Below are positions 13,096-26,236 of a DNA stretch of 64,000 bases, one piece after another. Source of the stretch: Lanius collurio (taxonomy: Eukaryota > Chordata > Aves > Passeriformes > Laniidae); contig JACBWW010000002.1 of assembly GCA_020086605.1 (NCBI GenBank), forward strand, positions 24,663,679 through 24,727,678, in the 5' to 3' direction. The position numbers were made by a program, and so were the translations under genes. Each line of letters starts with the position of its first letter. Within the stretch, counting starts at the first letter, position 1. A model generated the notes under the pieces. It was not told where the DNA came from. It ran no database searches and worked only from the letters and a program-made list of their open reading frames with translations.

Positions 13096-16000
13096 TTCTA
13101 TAACTCAGTTGACTTCAGGCACAGAAGATAGAATACAGAATGGTCATATGAATGGCGAAATATTATTTTAACAGAAAAGCACAGAGCAAATCATCTTTTC
13201 TGATGCATGTCTTAAAATGACACTTGAAACATTTCCTTTAGCTTCATACAGAGCTGTATTTTTCCTTAGATGTCATATAAATAACAAGTAATACACCAAG
13301 GCCTAAACTAAGATGAGAAGATGATGCTGAATAAGAACTCTGAAATATTTTCTTTACATATGTTAACTGAACTAAAACTCAAAGGCCATTAAGGCAAAAG
13401 CTGTTCAACTACAGAAAGACTTAAATTCAGGAAAAATGTAAAGAGTGGCATTTATTTTTCCAGGGGCCATATGGAACAAAATCAGTCTGCTAAAAAGAAG
13501 GCAGAGGTTGAGGTGAACACTGCTGGCAATTTAATCTGCATGGAGACTTTGCATCAGTCACAAGATGTAATATTTGAGAATGAACAGAGAATAACTTCTG
13601 TATGACAGATCAACTACACTTCGCTTTTGGACACTTAATCCCAGGCTGTGATGGATGCTGGGCACTGAGCACTGTTCTGCTGCCTCAGTGGAACCTTGGT
13701 GCCTTTCAGTGTGTTGAAATGTGTAAAATGAACTATCAGGGAAAAATGAAAACTGGATGAATTTACAGTCATGGCTTTTCCTTAGTGACATTGACTGGAC
13801 AACTGTCTTTGACGGCACACTTGGCAATGGAAAATTACGTGCTGTTGGGTCCTGTGCATGGAAATGCATTTGCAAGTAAAGCAAAAATGGATTTAAGGTA
13901 GTGATTAAAAATGCACAAGTCATACTAGCATTTTCAGGAAGACAGCAGTATCACAACAAGCCTTTTAACTGTGTTATTTTTATTCAGACGATTAATCCAA
14001 ATCTTTCATTAGGCATATATTGAATTTAGCATTCTACTGCAGTTCTCTATATGCAATCTAGAAATCGCAGCACTGTCCCTCATTGATTTCTGCTACCAAT
14101 ACAGGCTCTTGAGAGCTCTTCAAGACAGAACTGTCTTTCCTGACTTACACAGTTATTTGTCAGGAGCCATGAACTGCTATTCTCCTGTTCTTTGTTCAAA
14201 TGGCTTGACTTTTCCTCTGATACAAGTTATTGATGTTCAGTTCCCTGCTGTGTGTTGTTTGTGCATCTGGCCATTTGTTTTCTAACATGAATGATTTCCT
14301 TGGAGGGACAGCTAGAAAAGAGTGAAAGGAGGTTTAACACATCAGTAGGCAGTGCAGATACAAAAGGATATTTTGTTCTTTGCTTCAGTCACAGTTTGCT
14401 CTCATCAACAGCAATTGTTTGAGTCTGAGTGTACATAGTGTACATTTGTAGTGTTGGTTTTTTTTAACTAAGTGAAATTTGTATGGAGCTAAATCAATCG
14501 CTGGATGTAATTTCCACCTTGTTTTCCCTGTTCTGTCAGGTGAATCAGGTGGTCTCTACTAGACCCTTCAAGTTGCTGAAGTCTCCCAGGGACCTGTACT
14601 GGAGCAGTGTTTCAGTGTCTGTGTGACAAGCCTGCACTCTGTTGCCTTTAGTGACCCTAAGGCAACTGGGAGATGTGTTGAATTCAATCTGATTTTTTTT
14701 TTCCCTAGTCTAAGGTTCCTGTAATGTTCTGGGACTTATCCAGAATCCCACATGCTATGGCAAAATTCAGCCAGCCAGATGGTCGCATGATTTCTCTTGT
14801 GACTGCTGCTTTGCTGGAGGCCAGCCCCTGTGAATTTTATCTATCACATCAAGTTTCTCTGGTTGAAACTGCCTCAAAATACAGTTGAGATTTGCAGAGT
14901 GACTATTTGGTAGCTGAGAAGATGGGTCTTGTTGGCAAGCATGTAATTTCCTTTCCCACAATCCTGCTGCTGGCTGTTAGGTTTTGATGTGCCATGTCAC
15001 CTCTGTTCCCTCTTGAATCACTGCCACAGTACATTGCCAGCAAACAGCTGCAAGGTTTTCAGGACAGCCTGAACTGCAGCTATAGCCAGGATGGAGGCAG
15101 GAGTTTGCATCCTGCAGACCATCCCCAGCCATTGTGCACAGGGATCTGGCGTCCTGGATTCCCTAATGTGAGAATGCTGGTGCTTGGCTGGGCTGGTTGT
15201 GCATATGTGATGATGGTGGCCTTGTTACAGCCTGAATTAACCCCACTGGTACCCCTCCTGCAGTGTTAAAGAGTTGCTGTTGTAGTGCAGGCTTAGAATT
15301 GTGCTGCACCAGAATCCAGTAAGGTCATCTTATTATGAGCTGCTTAAAATACTTGTAGAAATAAGTTTAGTATTGAAAACTCTGGAATAAACGAAGACAT
15401 TTTGACTGGAAAAGTTCTGGAAGTTTGCACTAATATGCTTATTCCTAATTTAGGTATGGGCGAAGGTTTTCTGTGGCTGAAAACTTACAATTTCAAGATG
15501 AGAGAACAGGACTTCTGGACACACCCAAGCCACTGTTTAGGAGTAGACTGCAAGACATTTTCTGTTGGTATTCTGTTTCTGAATCACATGCTTGTTTAAG
15601 TGGCTTAATGAAAACAGAAGAGATGGAAATTCTCCCCCAAGTTTTGCTTTTCCCATTTGCTTTCCCAGTAAATAAGAAAATCCTTAATGAAGCAACACAG
15701 AGTCCTTCTAGATGGCAAACTGAATTTTTTTATCATGACATTTTTAGTTTGCTTTCATTTTTCCAGTTTGCGGGTCTTACTATTTTTTTTAATATGTTTG
15801 TGTTTTAATATGTGTTCGTATGTTTGTGATCAGGGACCAGGATGTGGTCATTTTCTACTCACAGAGCTTTATGCAAAGAGTTGGTGAACTACTGAAGGCT
15901 TTGTGCATGCCTGTGGACATGGGCTAATAGGTGAGGAAGAGGGCAGTGAATGGAGGTGTAGGACAAAAAAATCTAAAAGAGAATGCAGTAAGTGGTTGAG

Positions 16001-19000
16001 CTGAGCCTGGAGCCCAACAGTGGCAACAGCAAAGCGTCTGCAGGTTTTTAAATGACATGGTATGTTTGAGAAGCGTGCTCCTCGTGTAAAACCACGCCTG
16101 GCTCACTGCTCTAATACCTCAGTAGATCAGCCTGCTTGCTACTTTTGCAAATATACATCCATACTTGGTTTAAGTATAATTTTGGACATTACTCTTGTGG
16201 TTTAACAACTTCTGTTCCTGTGCAAGCCTCACCATAGTTGCCTCATTCCTAAATGTCTTTGAGGGTGGCAATAACATGCCTTTTCTTATTCCCAGATTTT
16301 CTTAGGGCTTTGCTTGCACTGGTTCTCATCAGAAGCAGGGCTGTTAGATGCCCTGCATGGTCTCTGATAAGGAACTTCTTTCTGGACTTTCGATTAAACA
16401 ATCTTAAATACAAAATTTTGCTGTGTGAATTACAGAAATGTTCCCAGCTCTACCATTTGAAGATGATACTGTGTTATTAAATAGTAAGATATTATAGGCA
16501 CTCTTAATGCAAAGTTGCATTAATACACCTGGAGAACTGAGTGGACCAGGTTATTTTTTGGGAGCCAAAACTTCAGCTCTGAGGCAAGAAGACTCCACCT
16601 GCAGAAATGACAGGTCACAATATGCAGAACTCTCTCAATCCAGACAGAGAATTGTGGTTTGGGATTTGTTCTCTGAGCCTTTATTAAACAGAGGCAGTGG
16701 TGAGATTATTTGGGAGCTCTGCTATAGTAACTCAATGGGTAGATAATGTATTTTCTGCATTCATGGTTTAGGAGAATAAAACAATGGCAACAATCAAATT
16801 TCTGGAGAATTAAAATGTTTTTACCTGTGATTCATTTTAGTAATTGTGGAGCTTACTTTTACCCTCACTCAGCCCAGTGTATTTCAGAATGCTCATTGTT
16901 GTGATATAAATGCTCAGTGTTCCTACTAATGCTGTCACTATCTGTGGAGAAGGAGAGGAAAAACAAAGCTCAGGAAACTTTTTCAAGACAAGTAACTGCC
17001 AGACCGGACGCATGTATACGTAGATAGATGTGTATGTGCGTTGGTAAAAAAAACTGAGAAACAGATCTGAAATACCTTCTGCACCTTGTACTTGTTCCTT
17101 ATGGCAAGTCAGATAAAAATCTATCTCCTTTTCTTTGAAAAGTGCTTTTAATTTCTGTTTTCTGTACAGAGAGCAGACATTCCAAGGAGGTGAGTCCACT
17201 TGGTGGTGACTGGCTTCCGAATAAATAAAAAAGGAAACTCTTGTAAATCACACTAACACAAAGGCAGCATGGAGTTATAAAATGAAGACATGCTTGAGGA
17301 ACTCCAACTAAAAGTCTAAGCCTAAATAATTCTCCTTCACAGGGATCAGAATAACACAATATATTCTTGGCTTAAAGGTAGGTCAGCTGGGTTTGTGTTC
17401 AGGTATTTATAGGTATACAAAATAAATGAGTAATATGGCTGTTTGCTTATCAAGTTGTTTGCCTCAGGGTGTAAAACAGAACATTTCTTAAAGTGCCGCC
17501 AGAAACATTTTGAAGAAGTAATGGATGACATAGCTGGAAAAAAAGACCATTTTGTCATAATGTTTTCTTAACAACGGGATCATGCCAGAACCTGAATGCC
17601 CTACTTGATAGAGCTATCAAAAGTAGTATAATACATTTCCTGTATTGTATGGGAGCTTTCTCCTTTTTTTTTTTTCAAGTGAAGAACAGACACTTCACTG
17701 CTGCTAAACAGACCATCCAAGCACAGCACTGGCACACACATTGAAGCTTCCCAGCAGTGATCAGCAGCCCAGTGCCTCACCTGTGTCAGCATGATTTTAC
17801 CTGAGACTGCAGTAGAGGCTCCTCACCTGGCTGGCAGAGGTGCACAGAAACTACCTTAAGCTTATGTAAAAGATTTACAGAAGAAAAACAGTAATAAAGG
17901 CCAACCAACAATGCCACACAGGTCACTGCAGATCCAGTCAGTCTATAGTCACACATATTTTATTCTGCTTTTACCTAAACATTCAACATGTAATTACTGG
18001 AGTGAAACTTCAAAGATGTTTACAGCTTTGTCATGTTTTAAATTTTCTTGTTTTGTTATTTTCCCTTTTTTTCTAGATTGTCATATTTGTTTTTTTTCCT
18101 GTATGGGAGTGATAGAATTACAGAGGAGCATTAATCTGTACATTTATGCACATCTTTTACCCGGAGGAAGTTCCGGAGGAAACCATCAAATCCTGCAGCA
18201 GTACCACCATTCCTGTCTGTATTTGGAGAGTGCTGTGGCTACAGCTGCAGAACAGAACAGCTGTTCATGTGCAGCAATCAGTGGAACAAGGGCTTTGCTC
18301 TCATGGAGCACAAGGTCTCCTCGACTGCTGAGCTGTTTCTTCTTCCGTAGACACTGCAGTTGCACCAGTCAGAAAAGCTTGGCAGTGTTGTCTGTGAAGC
18401 ACCAGGAAACACTCCTGCCTTACTCTGTGGCGCACTCTTCCTCTGGCAGAGTGGCTACAGCAATTCCAATGGCTGGTAACATCCCACATTACACTGCACA
18501 ACTGTAGTGTCAACAGTCACTCCTGGGCCAAAGGCAGCACCAAAAAACATGGAGTAAAATTCCATAATGATCTAACCAGCAGCTTGCTGCCCTCTGCACT
18601 TTTGACAATAACTTCTGTTGATTTAAAAACCATTTTCTACAAAATCAGCTTAACAGTTAAAAACACAGGACTTAAATGGATGGTTAGAAACTGTGATCGA
18701 TCTGTACAGGTTTCTATTCACTTTGATGAAATGGTAAAAGATGAGTCTACCACCTCATAGGATTTACTGTGGTGTTACTGCCAAGTAGCATAGCTACCTT
18801 GTGTATTTAAAAACCTGAAAATGCGTATTTTGTATTTGTTGCCAAGTTCACAGTTTACTTACTAGACTGTAACACAGTTGCAAATTAAGGACTGAATCTC
18901 TGCATTAATTTGGTACAATACCATTCTAGCTCATGTTAGAGCAAAAAAAGGATAATTGGTATGTAATGCAAATTAGAGTTTAATATCCCATGCAGCTGTT

Positions 19001-20225
19001 TACATCTGCTTAATTAAGCAGCAGTGACTTCACATTAGCATTGCTATGAAACCGTAAATACACACCAGAGATAAAGGTACAGTCATGTTAACCACCTTCC
19101 TCATGTCAAATCAATGCAAGATGGGTACTTTTTGTTTCAGTCTTGTGTTTTAATGGCAAAGAAAAAAGTCTTCACACTTAAAGAGGATCTTCGGGTTCAA
19201 TACATTTAGACTTGGTACACGTGCCAAGATTTTATAAAAAGACTGCTCCTGCAGGCAGACAGTTTAAGCAATAAATGTACAGCTCTAATGGAAACTCCTA
19301 ACAAATATAATTGGAAGTCAGTGGGTAATTTTGCTTTTGGAGCCTTTACAGGACTATCACAGTAATTTTGTACAGTAACAGAAGGTAAGTAAATACCTAT
19401 CTGGAAAAATGCAGTGCTGTTTTAACACTGATGAACTTCTAACACTTGGACTATGTGGCATAAGCTCTTTGTTTCATCCAGCAGTGCTGGCACAGGGCTG
19501 CTTGTTTTGCTCTTTGACTAAGGACCCCTGAAGTTACACAGATTTAGCCAAGTTGGTATTTTGAGAGGTATGCACAATCCGAACAGGCCTTGGATTAACA
19601 CAACAGATCAGCAGAACACAAAAACTGTTCTTTTTTCAGGACTACCAGAACTAACTGTTAACCATCAGCATAAGAACACAACCTCAGTTGGTGCCATTTT
19701 TAATGATTAGAAATAATACATTGTAAAACAAAAAGTGAAAAAATTCCAGAGTGATACTTATAAACAAAGAACAAATAGAAAACAAAAAACCTTTCGGTTT
19801 TGCCTGATTTATAGTATTTATCATACAACAGATCATTAGTCTGAGGTAATACCAGTATTAACTTTTTAGTCCTTTAAGGACTGCTCAAAAATTAATAACA
19901 ATGATAGCAATGCATGTTATGTTAAAAGTGAGACTTGATTATTAAAGCAAGCAAACCCCTTACCCTTTTACTTAGGGATCTGTGGCTGCAAGTATAAAAC
20001 TGGAAATGTCTACACAGTTCTATACAGAACATCAGCGTCCTGTGTGGCGTGTCAGTACGTGAGAGCACAGCTGAGTACGTAAAAATCAGACATTTCAATA
20101 CAGTAAAGACTTTGTTCCAGAATAGCCCTTAAGAAATTTAGAATACTGTAAGTTTGCATAAAATAGCCAAAAAAACTCAACTAATTCAGAAGTCCAAATT
20201 TTGGCATGAGGTAAAACCATGTGCA

Positions 20226-20231
20226 TTTATT
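20226..20231 (-). terminator. candidate polyadenylation signal 3 of BIRC6
   Basis: The third canonical AATAAA on the minus strand, in the sequence context ggAATAAAtg. Confidence 0.4.
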
Positions 20232-20334
20232 CCATCTGCATTTTAGATTTAGCAGGCATAAAATTAAGTATGTTGACTGTAATGAATTCAGTCATACAAG
20301 TGCAAGTCTTCAGCTAGAACGTATTTTATGGCAG

Positions 20335-20340
20335 TTTATT
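20335..20340 (-). terminator. candidate polyadenylation signal 2 of BIRC6
   Basis: The second canonical AATAAA on the minus strand, 55 bp beyond the first. It could serve as the main or an alternative cleavage signal. Confidence 0.4.
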
Positions 20341-20389
20341 TAAAAAATGTACCAGTAAATCATAAAAGAGGGATCATGTCCATTTAACG

Positions 20390-20395
20390 TTTATT
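20390..20395 (-). terminator. candidate polyadenylation signal 1 of BIRC6
   Basis: A canonical AATAAA on the minus strand about 485 nt after the BIRC6 stop codon. It is the first such hexamer downstream of the stop. Confidence 0.45.
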
Positions 20396-20879
20396 GAAGT
20401 ATACAGGAGGTTTTCTTTAGAATCAAATATGAGCATGAATATATGGCCAAACGTAAAATCTATCAAATTCAGTGAAAATTTTCTGACTTTAAATAGTAGC
20501 TGTAAGAATGACCAATATATATTCTTTGTTACAACCGCCCTCACTCTACAAGTAAAAAAAAAATAATAAACATTCAGTAAACATTCTTTCCTAAGGTAGT
20601 TTCCCTTATATATCAGTGATTTATCCATTTTTTTGTATACATAACTTTTTAAACATACCAATCAGTGGTTCTCACAATTGAAAAATAAAAGCACAAAAAA
20701 GTTTACACTCTTGTACAGGTAAATAAAAGATCATTTTTAATTAAACTGTATATCCTTAAGGGCATAGTATAGTTTCAATTTCATTACCTATTACATAATT
20801 AACTTCTTACATACAAATATTGACATATTTGGCTTGTGCTTCAAAGCCGTTGTGTCTACAAAGTCCATGTCAATGCAAC

Positions 20880-21056
20880 TCATGACTTGAAATCAGTGGG
20901 GACATCTTTACTGCTGCTGGGTTTAACCTGGTCGTGCAACATGGTCTCTTCTGAGCTTGTGGCACTGCATTTTTCTGTGGAGTCATCAGTGTCTGGATCC
21001 AATCCTTCAGGACAGGGAAGTTTTAGAAGTTCTTCCCGCAACTGAGCTGTATGACG
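20880..21056 (-). CDS. BIRC6: BIRC6 last coding exon with stop codon
   Basis: This is the final coding segment, after acceptor tatatccag. It encodes RHTAQLREELLKLPCPEGLD, then PDTDDSTEKCSATSSEETML, then HDQVKPSSSKDVPTDFKS, and stops at TGA (58 codons plus stop; residues 418-475 here). The first half is invariant. The Ser/Thr-rich tail differs somewhat from mammals but keeps HDQVKPSSSK. The position of the stop matches the family, so the protein is not truncated. The 3'UTR follows toward lower coordinates. Confidence 0.96.
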   Translation of the reverse strand, partial: RHTAQLREELLKLPCPEGLDPDTDDSTEKCSATSSEETMLHDQVKPSSSKDVPTDFKS

Positions 21057-22120
21057 CTGGATATACAAAAACAAGTCAGTGTGAAGGCCACAGTTAAAAC
21101 CATACTTTTCTCAAGGTTAGACACTATAAGGCAAAAAGAGGAGTAAGTAGGAAAGGCTTAAATGTAGTATTTCAATGTCTGGATCAACTTCTCCCCTGTA
21201 TTTAAGGACTGGTACTTTCCTTTTAGTGACAGAATAATTAGCAAGTCCTGCTAGGGACAAATTAAAGGTGGTCAACAGAACTGCAGCCAACAAATACACC
21301 ACTATAAATGCTACACCATTGGCCTTGCAGTTGAGTCATTTCTGTGTTTGGGGGTCACAGCAGAAACTGGCTTGGACTTGGTAGGTCATACAGTCAAACC
21401 AAATTTATAAAGAATTCAGGAAGAGACCTGTCATAGGAACAGATATGCAGAGATTTGTATACTGATCACAGTAACTTCATTTTGAAGACCAGTCACACTG
21501 AAAGAATGGAAGTCTAGTAATAGAAAAAAAAAGCCTATAAAAATTTGGGGGTTGCACCTCAGGGGAAGAAAAAAATACTAAAACCAATATAGACCTGTTG
21601 TCTGTGTGGTCACAAAATACACAAATGACAATACCTGGTTAGGAAGGCAGAAAACATTTATAATGGTTAGAACTTGATTAAAGTTAACACAGGGTAAAAG
21701 TGATTGTAATGGATGACAGTTCATTAATTGCTTGTCTAATCTAAGAGCTTGTTTTCTGGCAAGGAATTGGCTGTAATACAACTTTATCATTAATCCCCAC
21801 CCACCTTAGAGTGAACAAAAAAACCTCTCTGTAATCACAGAATATTCTCAGTAGGAAGGGACCCACAAGGATCATCACATCCAACTCTGAAGTGAGTGGC
21901 CCATAGGGGATCAAACCCACAGCCCTGGCGTTATCAGCACCATGCTCCAACCAAACTCATCTCGGGGTCCCTGTATCCTATACAAATATTCATAGAAAAA
22001 ATAGGCAGGAGAGGTGCTAAAGGAAAATCCAACTTGCAGTACAAATACTGAGGTAGTGGAGTGCACATACACATCATCTCTTGACAACTGGGAAACTTAG
22101 ATTTGTTATAAACGTCTCAC
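21057..22120 (-). other. BIRC6: BIRC6 intron (last)
   Basis: A GT-AG phase-0 intron between AAALK and RHTAQL. It holds the CR1-like fragment at 21834-21962; nothing else seen. Confidence 0.9.
21834..21962 (-). mobile_element. CR1-like repeat fragment
   Basis: The segment from atcacagaatattctcagta through ggaagggacccacaaggatc to agcaccatgctccaacca is a common dispersed avian CR1-type 3' segment, inverted relative to the plus strand. It lies in the last BIRC6 intron. Confidence 0.75.
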
Positions 22121-22255
22121 CTTCAGAGCTGCTGCATGATGGGACATAGTCCTGCCTACCCGTTTGTCACTGCTGTACTGCTGTATGTCTGCTATCCACT
22201 CCTCACACTGAGCCATGATCTCTACTCTTTTCAAGTAGAAGTGTTTGTGGATGAC
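22121..22255 (-). CDS. BIRC6: BIRC6 coding exon, second from the 3' end
   Basis: This 135-bp, 45-codon phase-0 exon has acceptor tcttccag and donor CTGAAG|gtgaga. It encodes VIHKHFYLKRVEIMAQCEEW, then IADIQQYSSDKRVGRTMSHH and AAALK (residues 373-417 here). It is the C-terminal helical extension that follows the UBC fold and is essentially identical to other vertebrate BIRC6 proteins. Confidence 0.96.
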
Positions 22256-25175
22256 CTGGAAGAAAATATTCCCAATGTAACACGGATGGAAGAACTATAT
22301 ACTTCAACAATACCAAATTTTCAAAATCTCTGTGGGTCTAACTGAAGACAAAGAAAAAAAAAAGCAGTATGAAGGTAATTCAGAATTGAACCAGGTTGTA
22401 GATAAAACTGGATTTTCTGTCCTCAGAGGTTTCCAAAATCCAACTGGAAAAAGCCCAGAGGAACCTGCTCTGAATTCAGCTGGTGCTGTTTTGGGAAGTT
22501 TGTTGGTCTGGGTATCTGTTCCAGTCTGTAGGAATGCACTGTTTGCCATTTCAGCAGTCACTTGTGTTACCTGGTTGCAGGGTAAGCGAGTGCCAGGAAC
22601 ACACAGAGCAGAAGCAGAAGGGAGAGCAGAAAGCTGCTCACATTTGCAGTTCAAAGCCGAACATCCTGTGCAGGCACAACGTGTGGATGTTCATGTTCAC
22701 ACAGGGGCAGAGCTATGCAGGTGCAGTGCTGAGGCTTTCATTGCTTCTGTCACTGCCCTGTTTTGCTAGAGAAGCACAGCCTAAGTAGAAGCACCACATC
22801 CTCGCCTGTCACTGACCATGGGCTGAACAGAAAACAGATAAGCAGAAACGCTGTCAGCAGTGTGAGCACAGAAACATTACGTGCCTCTGCAGAGAGAAGG
22901 ATCATAGAAGCTGCTTCAGAAGAGATACAACCACTTTGCGCTAAGCAGAGGCAGCACCTTTGGGAACACTGGAATTCTGAGGCCACAGCAGCTGAACTGC
23001 CCACACTTTGGATGAGGGTAATTTTGGTATTGAAGTACATATTTGAGTTTAAAAAAATCTAACCAGTCAACAATCTGTACACAAAGTTGTAAAACTCTAC
23101 TTGGTGCTGGCTTTGTCTTAGACAGTTTTCTAGAACTCTGAATGGTGAGAGAAACAATAAAACCGAAGAAATTTTATTGAGCACTCTGAGTTCTTGGCCA
23201 TATTGCAACATAATAGGAAAAATAATTTTTCCCTCTGGAGGTCAGAGAAAATAGCTATCTGTCTAAAGAGAAATTGCATTTTGAAAATGTAATTGACTTC
23301 AATTCTGGATTCATTCCTTAAATCCATAATGGAACTTGGAAAAACTCCCAAAGACTGGCAGTTAGGTCTCCTGAGCCTACCTGTCATTTAAGAGAAAAAG
23401 ACAAGACAGCTCAGATTTTTGAAGACAACAGATGTCAGGATCTACATTCTTAGACCTCAGTCTTCAGGATGACTTTGCATCTATGTTACTGAATTGATTG
23501 TCACTGTTAAGGTTTCTAAGATAACCCTACAAAAAACCTAGAGATCTTTATAAAAAGTGAATTTCTCAAAGAAGTGCTCAAATAATCTGAGAGATGAATT
23601 TCCATTTGGATGGGGCTGCAGATGGAATCGCATTGTTCCAAAGCTGCCTTCTTCATACTAGCAGTGTGAAAGCTGCGCTGTAGAGTAAGCACATGATTGC
23701 TGAGACTCTGGAAGGAAAGTGCTGTAACAATAAGCAGCAGTTTAGTTACCAAATGGAGTAATATTGCATAGCCTTCATTTCTGTACATGTGAGAAGAATC
23801 AGGGAGCCCACTGCTTCTTATATTTTCAATTAATTTAATCTTACTGCAATTTGAGAATGCCTTTTGCCAAAGTGAAACCATTACATTAGCTAGAAGAAAA
23901 AGACCTATTAGCAGAGGTTATTGGATTATGTGTCCGGATATTATCTTTATCATGGTCTTCTACTTATTGAGTAGAACATTTAAGAGGTAATTCTGAACTA
24001 TCACCAGGTTTTATTTCATTAATTCAACACCCCTACATAGCTCTTTCACCTGCATGTGGATAAAAATATCTAACACTTGTGCAGGTGACGTGTCAATATC
24101 TCCTTATTCCACAGGACACAGTAATTTCAATGAAAAAAGGTATTCCAAAGGATGTTTTTTATGATATCAAGGAAGGGATGGGAGACCAACATCTCAGATG
24201 CCACACCTAGCAATGTGCATAATCCTAAAACAATTAGGCTTTTTCAACATTTATGATGGAGACAATGGAAAGTATAGGTGATACTGCCAGATGGTTCCAC
24301 ACTTCAACACTGGCAACATCTGTAGTAGTTCAGAACAAAATATGTTTTTCTGGGAATACTCACTGGTAATACTGTGAGATGACTCAGGTTTGACCAAACA
24401 TTTTGCATTAATATTCATACAGATTCTCTTAGTGTTTCTTCAGCTATTTTTATCTTGAACTCTTTGCTGTGTTATGTCCAAGTCCCTGAGATCTAACTCA
24501 TCTGCTTTGGGAAAGGAACTGGACCAGACACTGAGAGAAGTCCCTAATAACTAAATTCTTCTATGATGCTACAGGTGAGTTTTAGTCTGTCTCCAGGAAA
24601 GTAAACAAATTAAGCAATTTGATTTGTTACAATAATATTTTTAAGACAACATGAATGCATGAAGGTTAGCATTGCTTTAGCAGCATCAAGACAGTCATTT
24701 TCAAAGGCACAGGATTCTAGTGCAGATGCTCTGTACATTTTTTTAAGATATTTTTCCAATTTGCATTATCTTGGTGAATCCAAAGTGTTTCTTAGTATTT
24801 GCTTCAAATTCATGATCCTTGGAAAAATACTGCCTGTTATTTATGCAGAGTAGAGAGCACAGAGTGCCCTTTGTAGGGCTGATCAACAGGTGTCACAGGC
24901 AGTGTAGAAGGTACTGCTCAGTAGTAAGAGTGAGCTGAGCTGATTGACCCATGTTTTATCCAGCTGTGCTCCAAGATCCCATTCAGGTCAGTCCCACTTT
25001 GCACTCACTCCTGTTTCCCAGAAAAGAATCTGTGAAGTTTGGTGCGTCCTTATTCACTGCAGTCTCTTCAGTCAGTTGCACCAGGTTAAAACAGACATCT
25101 CATGCACGGTCTTACCAAATATTTGCATTATTCTTAATGCTCAAAAAGACAAATACTGCCTTTAACAAAACCTAC
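22256..25175 (-). other. BIRC6: BIRC6 intron (second from last)
   Basis: A GT-AG phase-0 intron. A GC-richer part at about 22400-22800 supports plus-strand ORFs of 145 and 101 codons without family resemblance; probably an old unclassified repeat. Confidence 0.9.
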
Positions 25176-25364
25176 CTCTTTAAAACACGGTGATGGATTT
25201 CGCATTTGCTCAAGCATTGCCCACTTGACTGTTGCCTGTCGGATATTTCCATCGTATTCTCTGGAGCTCTGGGTACCACTCGGAGTGCCGCGGGATCGTT
25301 CGTAACCTGGTTCATTGAAGTACGGTTCTGCCACCAGTATTAGGGACTGGACAGACACTAACAC
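25176..25364 (-). CDS. BIRC6: BIRC6 coding exon, third from the 3' end (UBC C-terminal helices)
   Basis: This 189-bp, 63-codon phase-0 exon starts after ctaaacag and ends AAAGAG|gtaggt. It encodes [20 protein letters not shown], then [20 protein letters not shown], then [20 protein letters not shown] and FKE (residues 310-372 here). It includes the helix after the active site, the PYFNEPGYE loop and the helix typical of large E2 domains such as BIRC6 and UBE2O. Confidence 0.97.
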
Positions 25365-26217
25365 CTGTTTAGAGAAGAAACCAAGTATCACAATTGTACC
25401 AACCAAGTATTCTTACAAACATACACAGCTCTGCTCACCTTACAAGCCAAACCCACTTCCATAGCAAAGAACTCTCATTTGTGAAACAGGCACAGAACAT
25501 CCACACTTTCCAACCTAAACTGTCACTACACATAAAAACCACCAAGTCCTGTGGCTGCGTATTTAGCTCAAACACTGAGAAAATGACAAATGTAAATTAA
25601 AACCCTGCAAAACAAACATACAGATGTAAGTAAAAGAAGGTATTTAAAGGAAGAAATGTCTGGTTGCACCCTTTTGTGAAAGAAAGTGTATTTGTCAAGT
25701 TCTCAGTCAACAATTTTGATTTTTTCTCTGTGGCAGAGCATACTAATTCTTCTAATTCTGAACTAGATGAAAAAAAACCAAATGAGGTGGAAAACCAGGT
25801 AAACCACTGATATTAATCCTGATCTACATGGTCTCTAATTTTTTCTTTCAAATGAATGTTCTTAGCCCTTTAGTTTCAGATTTTGCAAACAACACTGTGT
25901 CAATAAAACAAAATCTCAGTATTTCTCTTAAGATAAGGGGAAAAAGGTTTTCAGTATTGTATCAACAAAGCACCAACTATTCAGTAATTAGGAAATAACA
26001 ATTTTCCTCCTTTGAATTTTACTATCTAGCACATATAGGAATAGATGCTTATATAAAATCAAGGCATTTAACTATATACTCAGCTATTCCTAATAAAACC
26101 CAAGGAATTAAATAGATACATAAGGCTCTTAAGTATCCAAATGTACATGTACTGCATATTCATGATTTGATGGCTTGCTAGTTTTTCCAGTATTAAAATG
26201 TTTGTCCCTGTCAACTT

Positions 26218-26236
26218 CTTTTTTTTTTTTTTTTAC
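26218..26236. repeat. poly-T tract
   Basis: A run of about 17 T in the intron between the exons at 25364 and 29475. Confidence 0.85.

Larger units (their letters stand above)
10606..20225. other. gene-free sequence downstream of BIRC6
   Basis: It contains the microexon-like unit, the X-box-like site and a doubtful CR1 tail. The longest ORF (17911-18507, plus, 198 codons) has a Ser/Cys-rich translation with no recognisable domain. The part from 18500 to 20225 might belong to a longer BIRC6 3'UTR, but no evidence forces that. Confidence 0.5.
20226..20879 (-). other. BIRC6: probable BIRC6 3'UTR
   Basis: AT-rich sequence without open frames follows the BIRC6 stop codon. Three AATAAA hexamers on the minus strand (20390-20395, 20335-20340, 20226-20231) would give 3'UTRs of roughly 500-670 nt. 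The true end is not provable from sequence; a longer UTR using variant signals further down is possible. Confidence 0.5.

Noticed and set aside
17911..18507. 198-codon plus-strand ORF, the longest in the window
   Set aside because: Its Ser/Cys-rich translation has no recognisable domain. No splice or promoter context supports it.
22332..22788. Overlapping plus-strand ORFs of 145 and 101 codons in a BIRC6 intron
   Set aside because: No family resemblance. They lie in a GC-rich patch, where long chance ORFs are more likely.
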